DNA of 64,000 nt. Origin: AAA164-E04 sp964342825 (GTDB lineage: Bacteria; Verrucomicrobiota; Verrucomicrobiia; Limisphaerales; AAA164-E04). Shown piece by piece: positions 17,608-26,006 of this stretch (the stretch's first letter is position 1; each line of letters begins with the position of its first letter). The DNA lies in assembly GCA_964342825.1 (NCBI GenBank), contig CAYFHO010000007.1, positions 1-64,000 on the forward strand, written 5' to 3'. The position numbers were made by a program, and so were the translations under genes. The notes beneath the pieces are model-generated. The model was not told where the DNA came from. It saw only the letters and a list, made by a program, of their open reading frames with translations, and did no database searches.

Positions 17608-19758
17608 TTAACTTCCTATTCGGGCAATCAATACAGCCAGACCTATGATCAGGAAACACACTGCAAATGTGCCCAGAAATCCGCAAATGTCCAGCAACTT
17701 GGGTTTTTCAATCTCAAGATCACTTCCGGGAAACCATTTTTTCGATTCACGGGATTCTTTGTCAGTGAGTGATTTTTCCAGTGCTCTCTTGTCCTCCTCA
17801 GGGTCAGGTTCTACCGGAGTTTTCATTTTGCTGTAATACTTGTCCAAAGCTTGATCCGAATTACGTTTCGCGAAGAAACTGGCCGCGATCATGACCAGGA
17901 AAGGCAGTATGATTTTTGTGGGTAGTTCCATGGTTGCCAGCATGGAATCTGTTCTGCCGGTTAAATCCAAACCAAGCATATCGTAGATCAGGAAATCCAA
18001 TCTGAACGATCCACTGGCTTTCATCGGACCCTCATAATTTTCTACCAGGATGGTGGTGTTGCCATTAATTGTTTGCCGGACTAGAACACGTTTGGCTCCT
18101 TCGAGCGGTTGGACACTTCCTGTCCAATAAATGGATTTTCCTCCTGAGACCATAGTGTCAGAAATCAATGCTCCCTCTTCGATTGGTTCCGGCCGATCAC
18201 CCATGTGCGCCAGCAGCTCAGCATCTGTGCTAGAGGCACTCAAAGCTTTGTCGTACTCTTCGATTTCCATGGCTCGTTTTCGAATATCCGACGGTGCGGC
18301 CGTACGCTCGATTTTTGTTGTCACGATATTGGTCACCTTCGCATATCGATCAGATGCTTTTAATCCGGGAGCCATCAAGGGGATCAGCCATGGAATGATG
18401 AAAAAGAATAGTGCGGTGAACCCAATCGTAAACCAGGCGGCACCGGTTGAGGCGCGACGCCAATACATCCCGATCCAGAATGGAGCGGCGAATACAATCG
18501 GAACGATCCATGTTAATTGTAGCAACACAAAGACGTCCATCACCAGTAGGGACATGATCGTTGCGCCGATGATGACAATCATGCCGGTAACACGCCCGAT
18601 GAGAAGACAACTTGATTCGGAAGCGTTTTTGTTGACAAAAGGAATGTAAATATTTCGAACTATCAATGCCGAGCTGACAAGCATGTATGTATCCGCTGAA
18701 CTCATCAACGCCGCCAATAAACAGGCGAGCATCAACCCACGTAATCCGGGCAGCAACAATTCTCTTGAAGCGATCCCCCAAGCCTTCCCTGGATCCTGCA
18801 TGACCTCGGCATTGTCTGCATAAAGCGCCAGAACAATTAATGCAGTGATCGCCCATCCAATGGTGCAGAACCGTTTGGCCAGGTTTCCGGCGACTAAACC
18901 AACCCGAGCGTTCAGTTCGGTTTTTGCCGAACCTCCGCCTGTGGCGATGAAATGAGGTTGGATCACGACACCTACCAGTGAAATGACGGTGACTGCGATA
19001 ATTCGGTAGAGAGGAAATTCGCTGGCATTTGCGGACCCTATCAGTTGGAACATTCCATCCGGCAATTGTTCGTGCATGATTTTAAATCCACTCATCAGGC
19101 TATCCGTTTCGGGATTACCAAACCTTTCAATTAAGGCGTCCAGGCCGAATGGAACCAGCATGACTGACAATAGAATAATAAAAATTCCCTGGATCATATC
19201 TGTCCAGTAAGCCGCAGTCAGTCCACCCAGAACACCATATACGATGACAATTACAGCAATCAACGGGACCAGGATGTACTCCAGTTTAATGGATTCACCT
19301 CCGATGACGATGGTATCTCCAAGCAAGGGAGCTGCGACTTTTCCGATGGCTGAAAAAAACATCGAGCCGTAAACAATGTAGAAAATAATCCCGAATACCG
19401 TGTAGGCGGCTCCCATGGCTTTGGACTCATACCGTTCGGTAAACCAGTCTCCCAATGTCAGGTGACGCATCCTGCGGTACCAAACACCTGTTATCCAGTA
19501 GAAGGGGGTTACAAACAACCAGGACATGGTGCTCCAAATCCCGCTCATTCCACTCGTAAAACTGGTGCGAGCGGTATTGACCGGATCAGAAGAACCTGTT
19601 CCGGCACCAAAAGCCGCAAAAGCTTGCAGCCATTTGCCGAACTGACGCCCCCCCATGAAGTAGTCCTCCTGCGCTTTGACGCGCTTCATGGCAATCCGAC
19701 CGATCCAAATCATCAGTACGAAATAGGCAGCCAAAACCACATAATCGAGGAAACTCAT
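17608..19758 (-). CDS. sodium:solute symporter (SSS family) with periplasmic insert
   Basis: A 716-aa inner-membrane symporter of the SSS family. The first helix FLDYVVLAAYFVLMIWIG, the FMGGR segment (residue ~35), the GAGTGSSDPV stretch and many hydrophobic helices are characteristic. Substrate (sugar, sialic acid, amino acid, etc.) cannot be inferred. An unusual hydrophilic region of about 170 residues lies between late helices (from about residue 470 to 640). It begins after LIPLMAPG and is partly charged and partly beta-like. This makes the protein 150-200 aa longer than basic SSS members. The gene is divergent from the O-methyltransferase. Confidence 0.92.
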   Translation of the reverse strand: MSFLDYVVLAAYFVLMIWIGRIAMKRVKAQEDYFMGGRQFGKWLQAFAAFGAGTGSSDPVNTARTSFTSGMSGIWSTMSWLFVTPFYWITGVWYRRMRHLTLGDWFTERYESKAMGAAYTVFGIIFYIVYGSMFFSAIGKVAAPLLGDTIVIGGESIKLEYILVPLIAVIVIVYGVLGGLTAAYWTDMIQGIFIILLSVMLVPFGLDALIERFGNPETDSLMSGFKIMHEQLPDGMFQLIGSANASEFPLYRIIAVTVISLVGVVIQPHFIATGGGSAKTELNARVGLVAGNLAKRFCTIGWAITALIVLALYADNAEVMQDPGKAWGIASRELLLPGLRGLMLACLLAALMSSADTYMLVSSALIVRNIYIPFVNKNASESSCLLIGRVTGMIVIIGATIMSLLVMDVFVLLQLTWIVPIVFAAPFWIGMYWRRASTGAAWFTIGFTALFFFIIPWLIPLMAPGLKASDRYAKVTNIVTTKIERTAAPSDIRKRAMEIEEYDKALSASSTDAELLAHMGDRPEPIEEGALISDTMVSGGKSIYWTGSVQPLEGAKRVLVRQTINGNTTILVENYEGPMKASGSFRLDFLIYDMLGLDLTGRTDSMLATMELPTKIILPFLVMIAASFFAKRNSDQALDKYYSKMKTPVEPDPEEDKRALEKSLTDKESRESKKWFPGSDLEIEKPKLLDICGFLGTFAVCFLIIGLAVLIARIGS

Positions 19759-19925
19759 CCAGTGACAGTAATGGGAATGGAAGCACCAGACAAGCTTGGG
19801 TGTGGACTATTCTCTCAATGAAGAGCAGGCGTTATTTTAATGAACAAGAGAGTGAATGAAGGTGGTTCATTCCAACCAAAAGGAATGGATTGTATTGGAA
19901 CGATGTCTCGCTAGATTTGGGTTAC

Positions 19926-20984
19926 ATGAGTTCATCAACATTGACGCAGATTCCCAGGACCGATCCCACACCTATCTTTGAAATGTTTCGGTGGCGTTAT
20001 GCTTCAAATTTGCTGACAGGTGCTGTGGCACATTTTGGTTTGTTCGATCTTTTGTCAGGGGGACCTCTGCCCGACGAGGTTTTGAGAGATAAACTTGAAT
20101 TGCAGCAAAGACCTTTTTTGGTTCTTGTGACCGCCCTGAAAGCAATGGGATTGATACGCGAAAATGTTGATCGCACCATCGAACTGAATCCTGTTGCCTG
20201 TGAACATCTCGATTCCAAGGGGGATTTTTACGTGGGAGATTACCTTGGTTTGGCGGCGGATTCTCCTGAGGTCATTGAACTTGTTGACCGCTTAAAAACC
20301 AATCGACCCGCCGACATTGACAACAAGGGGACCGCCTTCATTTACAGATCGGGAGAGAAATCCGCTATGGAACAATCCGAACTTGCTCGTCATTTCACAC
20401 TTTCACTTGCTGGTCGCGCTCGGAATGTTGCTCCCGCGTTGGCAGAAAAATTGGATCTAAGCGGCGTTGATCATCTGGTGGATGTTGCCGGGGGAAGCGG
20501 AATATACTCCCTGGCACTTCTTGAGAAAAACCCAAAACTCGAAATTACTTTGGTGGATCTGCCCGAGGTATTGAATATAGCAAATGAACTGGCTGAAAAA
20601 CACACCGCCAGGGATCGCCTGCATCTTGTGGAAGGGGACATGTTTAATTGGCATCCTCCATCAACAACTGAGGTTTTTCTTTTTTCGAATATCTTCCATG
20701 ACTGGGATGTTTCCGAGTGTCAGAAGCTCATGAGCAAATATTCAGATGCACTTTGTGATCAAGGGCGCATGATTGTTCATGACGTTTTTTTAAACGATCA
20801 ACTGGATGGTCCCCTCCCGGTTGCCCTCTACTCAACGGCTTTATTTACATTGACTGAAGGTCGGGCGTATTCGGTTGCTGAATACCGCAAGTGGATGGAA
20901 ACAGCTCAACTCGAAGTCAGTGGTCCTATTGAAACGCTGGTTCATTGTGGAATTTTGACCGGAGTGAAAGGTGGACGCCGCTAA
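19926..20984 (+). CDS. SAM-dependent O-methyltransferase (ASMT/hydroxyneurosporene type)
   Basis: A 352-aa methyltransferase with the plant-type O-methyltransferase architecture. An N-terminal winged-helix dimerisation domain (FGLFDLLSGGPLPDEVL) precedes the SAM-binding domain. The latter has VDVAGGSGIYSLALLEK (motif I, near residue 190) and EITLVDLPEVL. The catalytic-base region is IFHDWDVSEC. Relatives act on small phenolic or polyketide hydroxyls, but no biosynthetic cluster surrounds this gene. ATG 19926 was chosen over a TTG at 19890, because the family begins shortly before the WRYASNLLTGAVAHFG helix. Confidence 0.88.
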   Translation: MSSSTLTQIPRTDPTPIFEMFRWRYASNLLTGAVAHFGLFDLLSGGPLPDEVLRDKLELQQRPFLVLVTALKAMGLIRENVDRTIELNPVACEHLDSKGDFYVGDYLGLAADSPEVIELVDRLKTNRPADIDNKGTAFIYRSGEKSAMEQSELARHFTLSLAGRARNVAPALAEKLDLSGVDHLVDVAGGSGIYSLALLEKNPKLEITLVDLPEVLNIANELAEKHTARDRLHLVEGDMFNWHPPSTTEVFLFSNIFHDWDVSECQKLMSKYSDALCDQGRMIVHDVFLNDQLDGPLPVALYSTALFTLTEGRAYSVAEYRKWMETAQLEVSGPIETLVHCGILTGVKGGRR

Positions 20985-21195
20985 CATCATTATAGGGCAG
21001 TTTTTAAATGCCTTCTAATGGATCCCTTTAAATCCAATTCTAGTCCACCGATTCGACTTGCCCAATGCAACATTACGATGCACCTGAAGCAACGCGCAGG
21101 CTCACGCTTGATACTTCTGACTTCGGGATGGACTTGAACGCAGAGGGTTGCATTTTTGAGTGGATGGAACTTGGATAAGATTCCAGTATCTGAAC

Positions 21196-22689
21196 ATGAT
21201 TTCCATGCGATCTACCCTTAATATTTTGGACTCATCATTTCGAATCTCATGGCGCATTTGTTTGTTGGTGAGTCTCACCCTTTCTGTGATCACTGCAAGC
21301 AGCGCACCGATCGTTGAAAAACCAAACTTCATTGTTATTTTTGCGGATGATCAGGGGTATCGGGATTTGGGGTGTTTCGGATCACCCGGCATTCGGACTC
21401 CTCACCTCGATCAGATGGCGAAGGAGGGAATGATTTTTACTCAGTTCTATGCACAGACCGTTTGTGGTCCATCCAGGGCAGCCTTGATGACCGGTTGTTA
21501 CCCTCTCAGGGTGGCAAAGAAATCTAATAAACAAAACGAAATCCATCCCAGGTTGCATGACCAGGAAATCACCATCGCAGAGATGCTGAAGGAGCAAGGT
21601 TATGCGACGGCTTGCTTCGGGAAATGGGATCTTGCTGGACATCGGCAAAAGGGCTACGAAGAGACCCTGCTGCCCACCAGACAGGGTTTCGATTCCTTTT
21701 TCGGAACTCCTACCAGCAACGACTCCATTGTCAACCTCCTGCGAGATGAAACGGTTGTTGAACTCAAGGCGGACATGGCCAACCTTACCGAGAGATATAC
21801 TGATGAAGCATTGACCTTTATTCGCCAAAACTTGAATCAGCCATTCTTTGTTTATATTCCACACACCATGCCGCACCTACGGTTGGCTGCTTCTGAAAAG
21901 TTTCGTGGCAAATCATCGCGCGGACTCTATGGAGACGTGATTGAAGAATTGGATTTTCATTCGGGAAGGATTCTTCGAGAAATTAAGAAACTTGGTCTTG
22001 CAAAGAGGACCTATGTTATTTTCACCAGCGATAATGGTCCCTGGTTCCTCGATAAACATGCCAATCTCAGTAAGCAGAGGGATAAAGGTGGCTCTCATGG
22101 AGGGGATTCGTATCCCTTGCGTGGCCACAAGACCTCTACTTGGGAGGGTGGCGTTCGTGTGCCGTTTATTGTTTGGGCTCCTGGCCGTGTTCCGGCAGGG
22201 AAAGTGAACCATGAGCTGGCAACCACAATGGACGTTTTTCCTACCTTGGCTTCATTGGCAGGTGGTTCACTCCCCAAGGATCGGGTGATCGATGGTCTGG
22301 ATATTTCCAGTTTGTTCCATGGAAATGGCGTCAGCGAAAACTTCAGAAGGCCCTTTTTTTACTACGCTCATACCCAACTCATGGCTGTCAGATTCGGTGA
22401 ATGGAAATTGCACCTTCCATTGAAAGTAAACACAATGAGAAAGAGGTGGTCGGTCTATCAGAAGGATGCGGATATCATCGATTTCAGTATGCCGCATCTG
22501 TATAACTTGAAGGACGATCCTGGAGAGTTGACAAACCTTGCGGAAAAGTTTCCTGATAAGGTCGCTGATTTGACTGGCTTGGCCGATCAGGCTCGCCAGG
22601 ACATAGGGGATTTTGATCGAATGGGTAAGAACGCCCGGTTTTTTGACCCCGGCCCACGCCGTGCTGATATAAGACAGTGGGTGCAATGA
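21196..22689 (+). CDS. secreted sulfatase (Cys-type)
   Basis: A 497-aa exported sulfatase. The signal peptide (ICLLVSLTLSVITASSAP) is followed by FIVIFADDQGYRDLG. The formylglycine motif CGPSRAALMTG has its Cys at about residue 90. CFGKWDLAG, IPHTMPHLR and FTSDNGPW provide the other metal- and sulfate-binding segments. It resembles the A-type arylsulfatase group. An ATG at 21196 or 21205 gives the signal peptide; a GTG at 21160 was rejected. Sequence and motif differ from the sulfatases at 0.7 kb and 34.8 kb, so the three are not recent duplicates. Confidence 0.93.
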   Translation: MISMRSTLNILDSSFRISWRICLLVSLTLSVITASSAPIVEKPNFIVIFADDQGYRDLGCFGSPGIRTPHLDQMAKEGMIFTQFYAQTVCGPSRAALMTGCYPLRVAKKSNKQNEIHPRLHDQEITIAEMLKEQGYATACFGKWDLAGHRQKGYEETLLPTRQGFDSFFGTPTSNDSIVNLLRDETVVELKADMANLTERYTDEALTFIRQNLNQPFFVYIPHTMPHLRLAASEKFRGKSSRGLYGDVIEELDFHSGRILREIKKLGLAKRTYVIFTSDNGPWFLDKHANLSKQRDKGGSHGGDSYPLRGHKTSTWEGGVRVPFIVWAPGRVPAGKVNHELATTMDVFPTLASLAGGSLPKDRVIDGLDISSLFHGNGVSENFRRPFFYYAHTQLMAVRFGEWKLHLPLKVNTMRKRWSVYQKDADIIDFSMPHLYNLKDDPGELTNLAEKFPDKVADLTGLADQARQDIGDFDRMGKNARFFDPGPRRADIRQWVQ

Positions 22690-22869
22690 ATGACGCAGGT
22701 TATTTTTATTGGTGATTTTGTTTGTTGATCTCCTCGCTTTCCAAATGTCCATCAGGGCAGCAGTGGTAGAATTATTTTCAGCAAACTTGAATCAAAGTCT
22801 GAATGATGGAGTTTTCCCTGTCACATTCGTCCGGTTTGACTTTCATGAGCTTCTGCTTAGGGTCGTGGC

Positions 22870-23769
22870 ATGCAGTTATTAGTCAATGGTGAAACCATCG
22901 CTCCTGAGTGGGTCGAGGAGGAGTTCTCTCAAATCAAATCGTGGCACGAGCAGCGTTCGCAGGTGAGTTGTTGTGAGCGTGACGATGAGTTTCGTGCGCA
23001 GGCAAGGGAAAACGTCATTGGTCGTGTTTTGCTGAATCAGGCTGCTGAGAAAGAGATGCCAGATCCTTCGAACGATCAAATTCAGCAAGCAGTCAAGCAA
23101 CTGCATGAGGATTATGGCGGGGAGGAAGCCTTTCTGGCCACCATGGGATTAAATGAAGAGCAAAAGTCCTTTGTGGACCGTCAGGTGGTCATCAACTTAA
23201 AAGTCGATCAGTATATTGCCAAGTTCTGCAAAGACCTGGAAAATCCTAGTGACGCTGAACTCCTCGAATTTTACGAAAGCAACCTTGAGCCTTACACATC
23301 GGAACCACGTGTGCGCGCCTTGCACATTTTCAAATCATTGAGGCAATCTGAAGATAAGGATTCGCTTTTCAAGGAATGCTGCAGGGTCAGGGAACGGCTG
23401 GTTTCTGGGGAAGATTTTGAAACCATTGCCAGAGAGTTTTCAGATAAACCGGCCGAGGAGATTGATCTGGGATTTTTTAAGCGAGGGGAGTTGATGGATG
23501 AGTTTGAATTTGTCGCTTTTTCCATGCAGGTCGGAGAAGTCAGCCCGGTCTTTTCTTCTTATCATGGTTTTCATTTGGCCAAGGTGATGGAGATTGAAGC
23601 TCCTGTCGTCAGCCCTTTCGACGAAGTACGCGAAACGGTGCGTGAAGCATGGATGCAGGAGAAGAAATCCATGAGAATTCAAGAAACCATACAAAAGCTC
23701 AAATCCAATGCGGATATCAAAGAGATTCCCGATCCGGAGGTGGAAGAGCCGCAGAAAGTGGAGTCATAA
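22870..23769 (+). CDS. parvulin-type peptidyl-prolyl isomerase without signal peptide
   Basis: A 299-aa PPIase. Residues 1-125 form a helical SurA/NifM-like N-domain (FRAQARENVIGRVLLNQAA). A parvulin domain follows at about 135-240: VRALHIFKSL, FETIAREFSDKPA, LGFFKRGELMDEFEFVAFSM, and VSPVFSSYHGFHLAKV. A charged tail completes it. No hydrophobic leader is present, so unlike SurA or PrsA it is predicted to be cytoplasmic, as NifM is. Two adjacent cysteines (SCCERDDEF) occur near residue 36. Neighbours are a sulfatase upstream and a convergent pseudopilin gene. Confidence 0.87.
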   Translation: MQLLVNGETIAPEWVEEEFSQIKSWHEQRSQVSCCERDDEFRAQARENVIGRVLLNQAAEKEMPDPSNDQIQQAVKQLHEDYGGEEAFLATMGLNEEQKSFVDRQVVINLKVDQYIAKFCKDLENPSDAELLEFYESNLEPYTSEPRVRALHIFKSLRQSEDKDSLFKECCRVRERLVSGEDFETIAREFSDKPAEEIDLGFFKRGELMDEFEFVAFSMQVGEVSPVFSSYHGFHLAKVMEIEAPVVSPFDEVRETVREAWMQEKKSMRIQETIQKLKSNADIKEIPDPEVEEPQKVES

Positions 23770-23770
23770 T

Positions 23771-23798
23771 ACCTTGTATCAATCACCAAGGTTATTTT
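23771..23798. terminator. possible bidirectional terminator hairpin
   Basis: ACCTTG (23771-23776) and CAAGGT (23787-23792) form a 6-bp stem with a 10-base loop, followed by TATTTT on the plus strand. It lies between the ends of the convergent PPIase and pseudopilin genes. The stem is short, so this is tentative. Confidence 0.35.
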
Positions 23799-23802
23799 CC
23801 CA

Positions 23803-24714
23803 TCAAGGCTTTCGGGTGTTGTGGTCCTGAAGCCAGCGAATATCCGGATTGTTGGGGGATGGCAATGCGGTATAGATATCCGGCATGACTTCGTTCTTCA
23901 TCAGAGGGGGTATTGTGTCGGGATGTTGCCACCTTTTAATTTCAGAGTGGCCATCGACAAATGACAATGTGGCTGCGTTGTTGTGGTAAGCGGCTGGAAA
24001 ATCAAAAATAATCGTGTCACCCGGATCGTCCGGATAGCCTCTCATGCCCACGAGGAAATTTCCAAAGTTGGTTGCATCTTCCCTGACATCAAGAAACAAA
24101 AAGGTGGAGGAAGGACCGGGATTCGTAAAATCGGATTGCTGTTGATAGACTTTATAACCAAACCAGTAAACGCGTTCGTTTTCACCCCAGGCTCCACAAT
24201 GAACGTTCATGGCCATCGACCTGACCCTTGGTAACCTTTTTCCATTGACCGTAACCGCACTGTTATCCGCAGGGCACTTGAAGATTTCTGCTGATTGAAC
24301 GTAGCTCCACAGCGGGCTCTTTTTGATATCCTTTTCCACATCCCAATTGGATTGATTTTCAGGATTAAAATCCATGAGGCCCCGCACCCAGGCTGGTTTA
24401 AGCGGTTCAGGTCCGCCAGCATCTCTTGGGTCACTGGCAGCAGTGATCTTGTCCTCATTGTCATCCGAATACAGAATCCATCCGTAAGTCAGTTGCCGGT
24501 GGTTGTTCAGGCATTTGATGGCGTGAGCTTTCTGTTTGGCCTTACTGAGGGCAGGCAGGAGCATTCCGGCGAGAATGGCAATGATGGCGATGACGACCAG
24601 CAATTCAATCAAGGTAAAGCCGGCACTCTCATCGCAGCGCCGTATTTGCCCTGATGAACCCAAAGGTGTCCTGGACTCCTTATTCATCTGATTGCCATTA
24701 CGATTTCGATTCAT
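23803..24714 (-). CDS. type II secretion-like pseudopilin, H-x9-DG type
   Basis: A 303-aa protein with a class III prepilin leader. GFTLIELLVVIAIIAILAGM begins near residue 33, with cleavage expected after Gly, then the typical verrucomicrobial ALSKAKQKAHAIKCLNN segment. The C-terminal AAYHNNAATLSFVDGHSEI is the H-x9-DG motif of a large PVC pseudopilin family whose role is unknown; many copies per genome are usual. No other pilus or T2SS genes are adjacent. ATGs at 24714 and 24687 are both possible starts; a GTG at 24738 is less likely. Confidence 0.9.
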   Translation of the reverse strand: MNRNRNGNQMNKESRTPLGSSGQIRRCDESAGFTLIELLVVIAIIAILAGMLLPALSKAKQKAHAIKCLNNHRQLTYGWILYSDDNEDKITAASDPRDAGGPEPLKPAWVRGLMDFNPENQSNWDVEKDIKKSPLWSYVQSAEIFKCPADNSAVTVNGKRLPRVRSMAMNVHCGAWGENERVYWFGYKVYQQQSDFTNPGPSSTFLFLDVREDATNFGNFLVGMRGYPDDPGDTIIFDFPAAYHNNAATLSFVDGHSEIKRWQHPDTIPPLMKNEVMPDIYTALPSPNNPDIRWLQDHNTRKP

Positions 24715-24918
24715 TGTTTCAGTGTCATTGTATAGCACAATTCGTGCTCAATTGCCAATGAGTTGTCGTTATTGTTTTATTTGACCAACCATACACCTCC
24801 GCAGGCTGCTTATTCGAAATTCTTCCACGATTTTCCTGACAGATAGTTTTTAGAATCTTCAAGAGCAACCAACGTGATCCTTGACAGACTCGGGCTGTTC
24901 AGGAGACGGTTTGGTTGT

Positions 24919-25392
24919 ATGAAATCCGATGGATTCCCCAAACACCTATTGATTGCCTTTGGTATGGCCTTACTGGGCTATATTCTTCTCTACAGCTGTG
25001 ATCGTCATGTCAGATCTCGCAAGGGTGCCTGGGAATTTACCTTTGCAAGTTCCGCTAATGGGGAGCCGGTTCTTACGATAGACCAACCCCACTACGGCAT
25101 CAGCAAAGTGAGGATTTTGATCGAAGGGGAAACATTTGACGGCCCAACCAAAAGGCTGCGTTTTGATCGGCCTGGTATCAGTATACCTTTTGGTGAAACC
25201 ATTTTTTTTGACACCACCTATCTTCCTGGATCCGTGACTTTTGATCTATTCGGGCACGAAGTTGAAGTTCTGCCAAGAACGCTCATCCTTAACTTCAACG
25301 AGCATCCATGGAAAGTTGGAGAATTAATCCGCCTTAAACCTGAAGACGCCTGGACGCGAAAGGTTGAAGCGGGCGAACAGGTTCAACCCTGA
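24919..25392 (+). CDS. membrane-anchored hypothetical protein
   Basis: An unrecognised 157-aa protein. One N-terminal transmembrane helix (LLIAFGMALLGYILLYS) is followed by about 120 residues with alternating hydrophobic/polar pattern suggesting beta structure. The segment IPFGETIFFDTTYLPGSVTF suggests a compact periplasmic domain. The cysteine after the helix (YSCD) is not in a proper lipobox. ATG 24919 was preferred over GTG 24874 because AGGAGA lies upstream of it. The 3' end overlaps the end of the convergent msrB gene by 10 bp. Confidence 0.6.
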   Translation: MKSDGFPKHLLIAFGMALLGYILLYSCDRHVRSRKGAWEFTFASSANGEPVLTIDQPHYGISKVRILIEGETFDGPTKRLRFDRPGISIPFGETIFFDTTYLPGSVTFDLFGHEVEVLPRTLILNFNEHPWKVGELIRLKPEDAWTRKVEAGEQVQP

Positions 25393-25832
25393 CCTTGATG
25401 ACAATCCTGTTGTGTCCCTTCAGATGCGCTATTTTCATCTTTCTTGAAATCCAGAGAAGCTGAATTAACGCAATATCGCAGGCCGGTCGGATTGGGCCCA
25501 TCCTCAAAAACATGCCCCAGGTGAGCGTCGCAATTCGAACAAAGTATCTCCGTTCGAGTCATAAAAAGTTTTCGATCTTCTTCGGTTCGAATAGCTTCCT
25601 CATTGGATGCTTGCCAAAAACTTGGCCAGCCAGACCCGGAGTCGTATTTATGCGATGAATCAAATAAGGCTTGGCCGCAACAGACACATTGGTAAACACC
25701 TTTTTCTTTATGGTCCCAATATTTACCCGTGAAGGCCCGCTCTGTTCCCTTTTCACGAGCAACTAGATACTGTTCATCGGTTAGTCGTCGCTTCCAGTCC
25801 TCTTCACTTTTTGGTAGGTCGTCTCTCAACAT
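25383..25832 (-). CDS. msrB: peptide methionine (R)-S-oxide reductase MsrB
   Basis: A 149-aa MsrB, which reduces methionine-R-sulfoxide in proteins. N-terminal LPKSEEDWKRRLTDEQY is typical. Zinc ligands are Cys49/Cys52 (QCVCC) and Cys98/Cys101 (CSNC). The catalytic Cys121 sits in RYCVNSASLDF, with GSGWPSFW and HLGHVFEDGP completing the site. It has no signal peptide from the ATG at 25832, so it acts in the cytoplasm. An in-frame ATG at 25880 would add 16 unconserved residues. msrA is not nearby. Confidence 0.95.
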   Translation of the reverse strand: MLRDDLPKSEEDWKRRLTDEQYLVAREKGTERAFTGKYWDHKEKGVYQCVCCGQALFDSSHKYDSGSGWPSFWQASNEEAIRTEEDRKLFMTRTEILCSNCDAHLGHVFEDGPNPTGLRYCVNSASLDFKKDENSASEGTQQDCHQGQG

Positions 25833-26006
25833 AGTGAGCAATCTGCCCCTCTTGTTAATGATTGTAAAATTGAAATTCATATCAACACTTCAAGTAACAA
25901 TAGAAAACCGAATTCCCTACAACACATCAGGGAATATCCCGTCATAAAGTGGCATGCCATTTTCCATGATTGAATCGGTTTGGGAATTTACTGCATACTC
26001 CTGCCC

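Noticed and set aside
21065..21178. 37-codon plus-strand frame upstream of the second sulfatase (MQHYDAPEATRR...)
   Set aside because: It has an ATG and stop but no clear ribosome-binding site or family resemblance that I can defend. It may be a remnant of a larger gene, but nothing upstream or downstream continues it.
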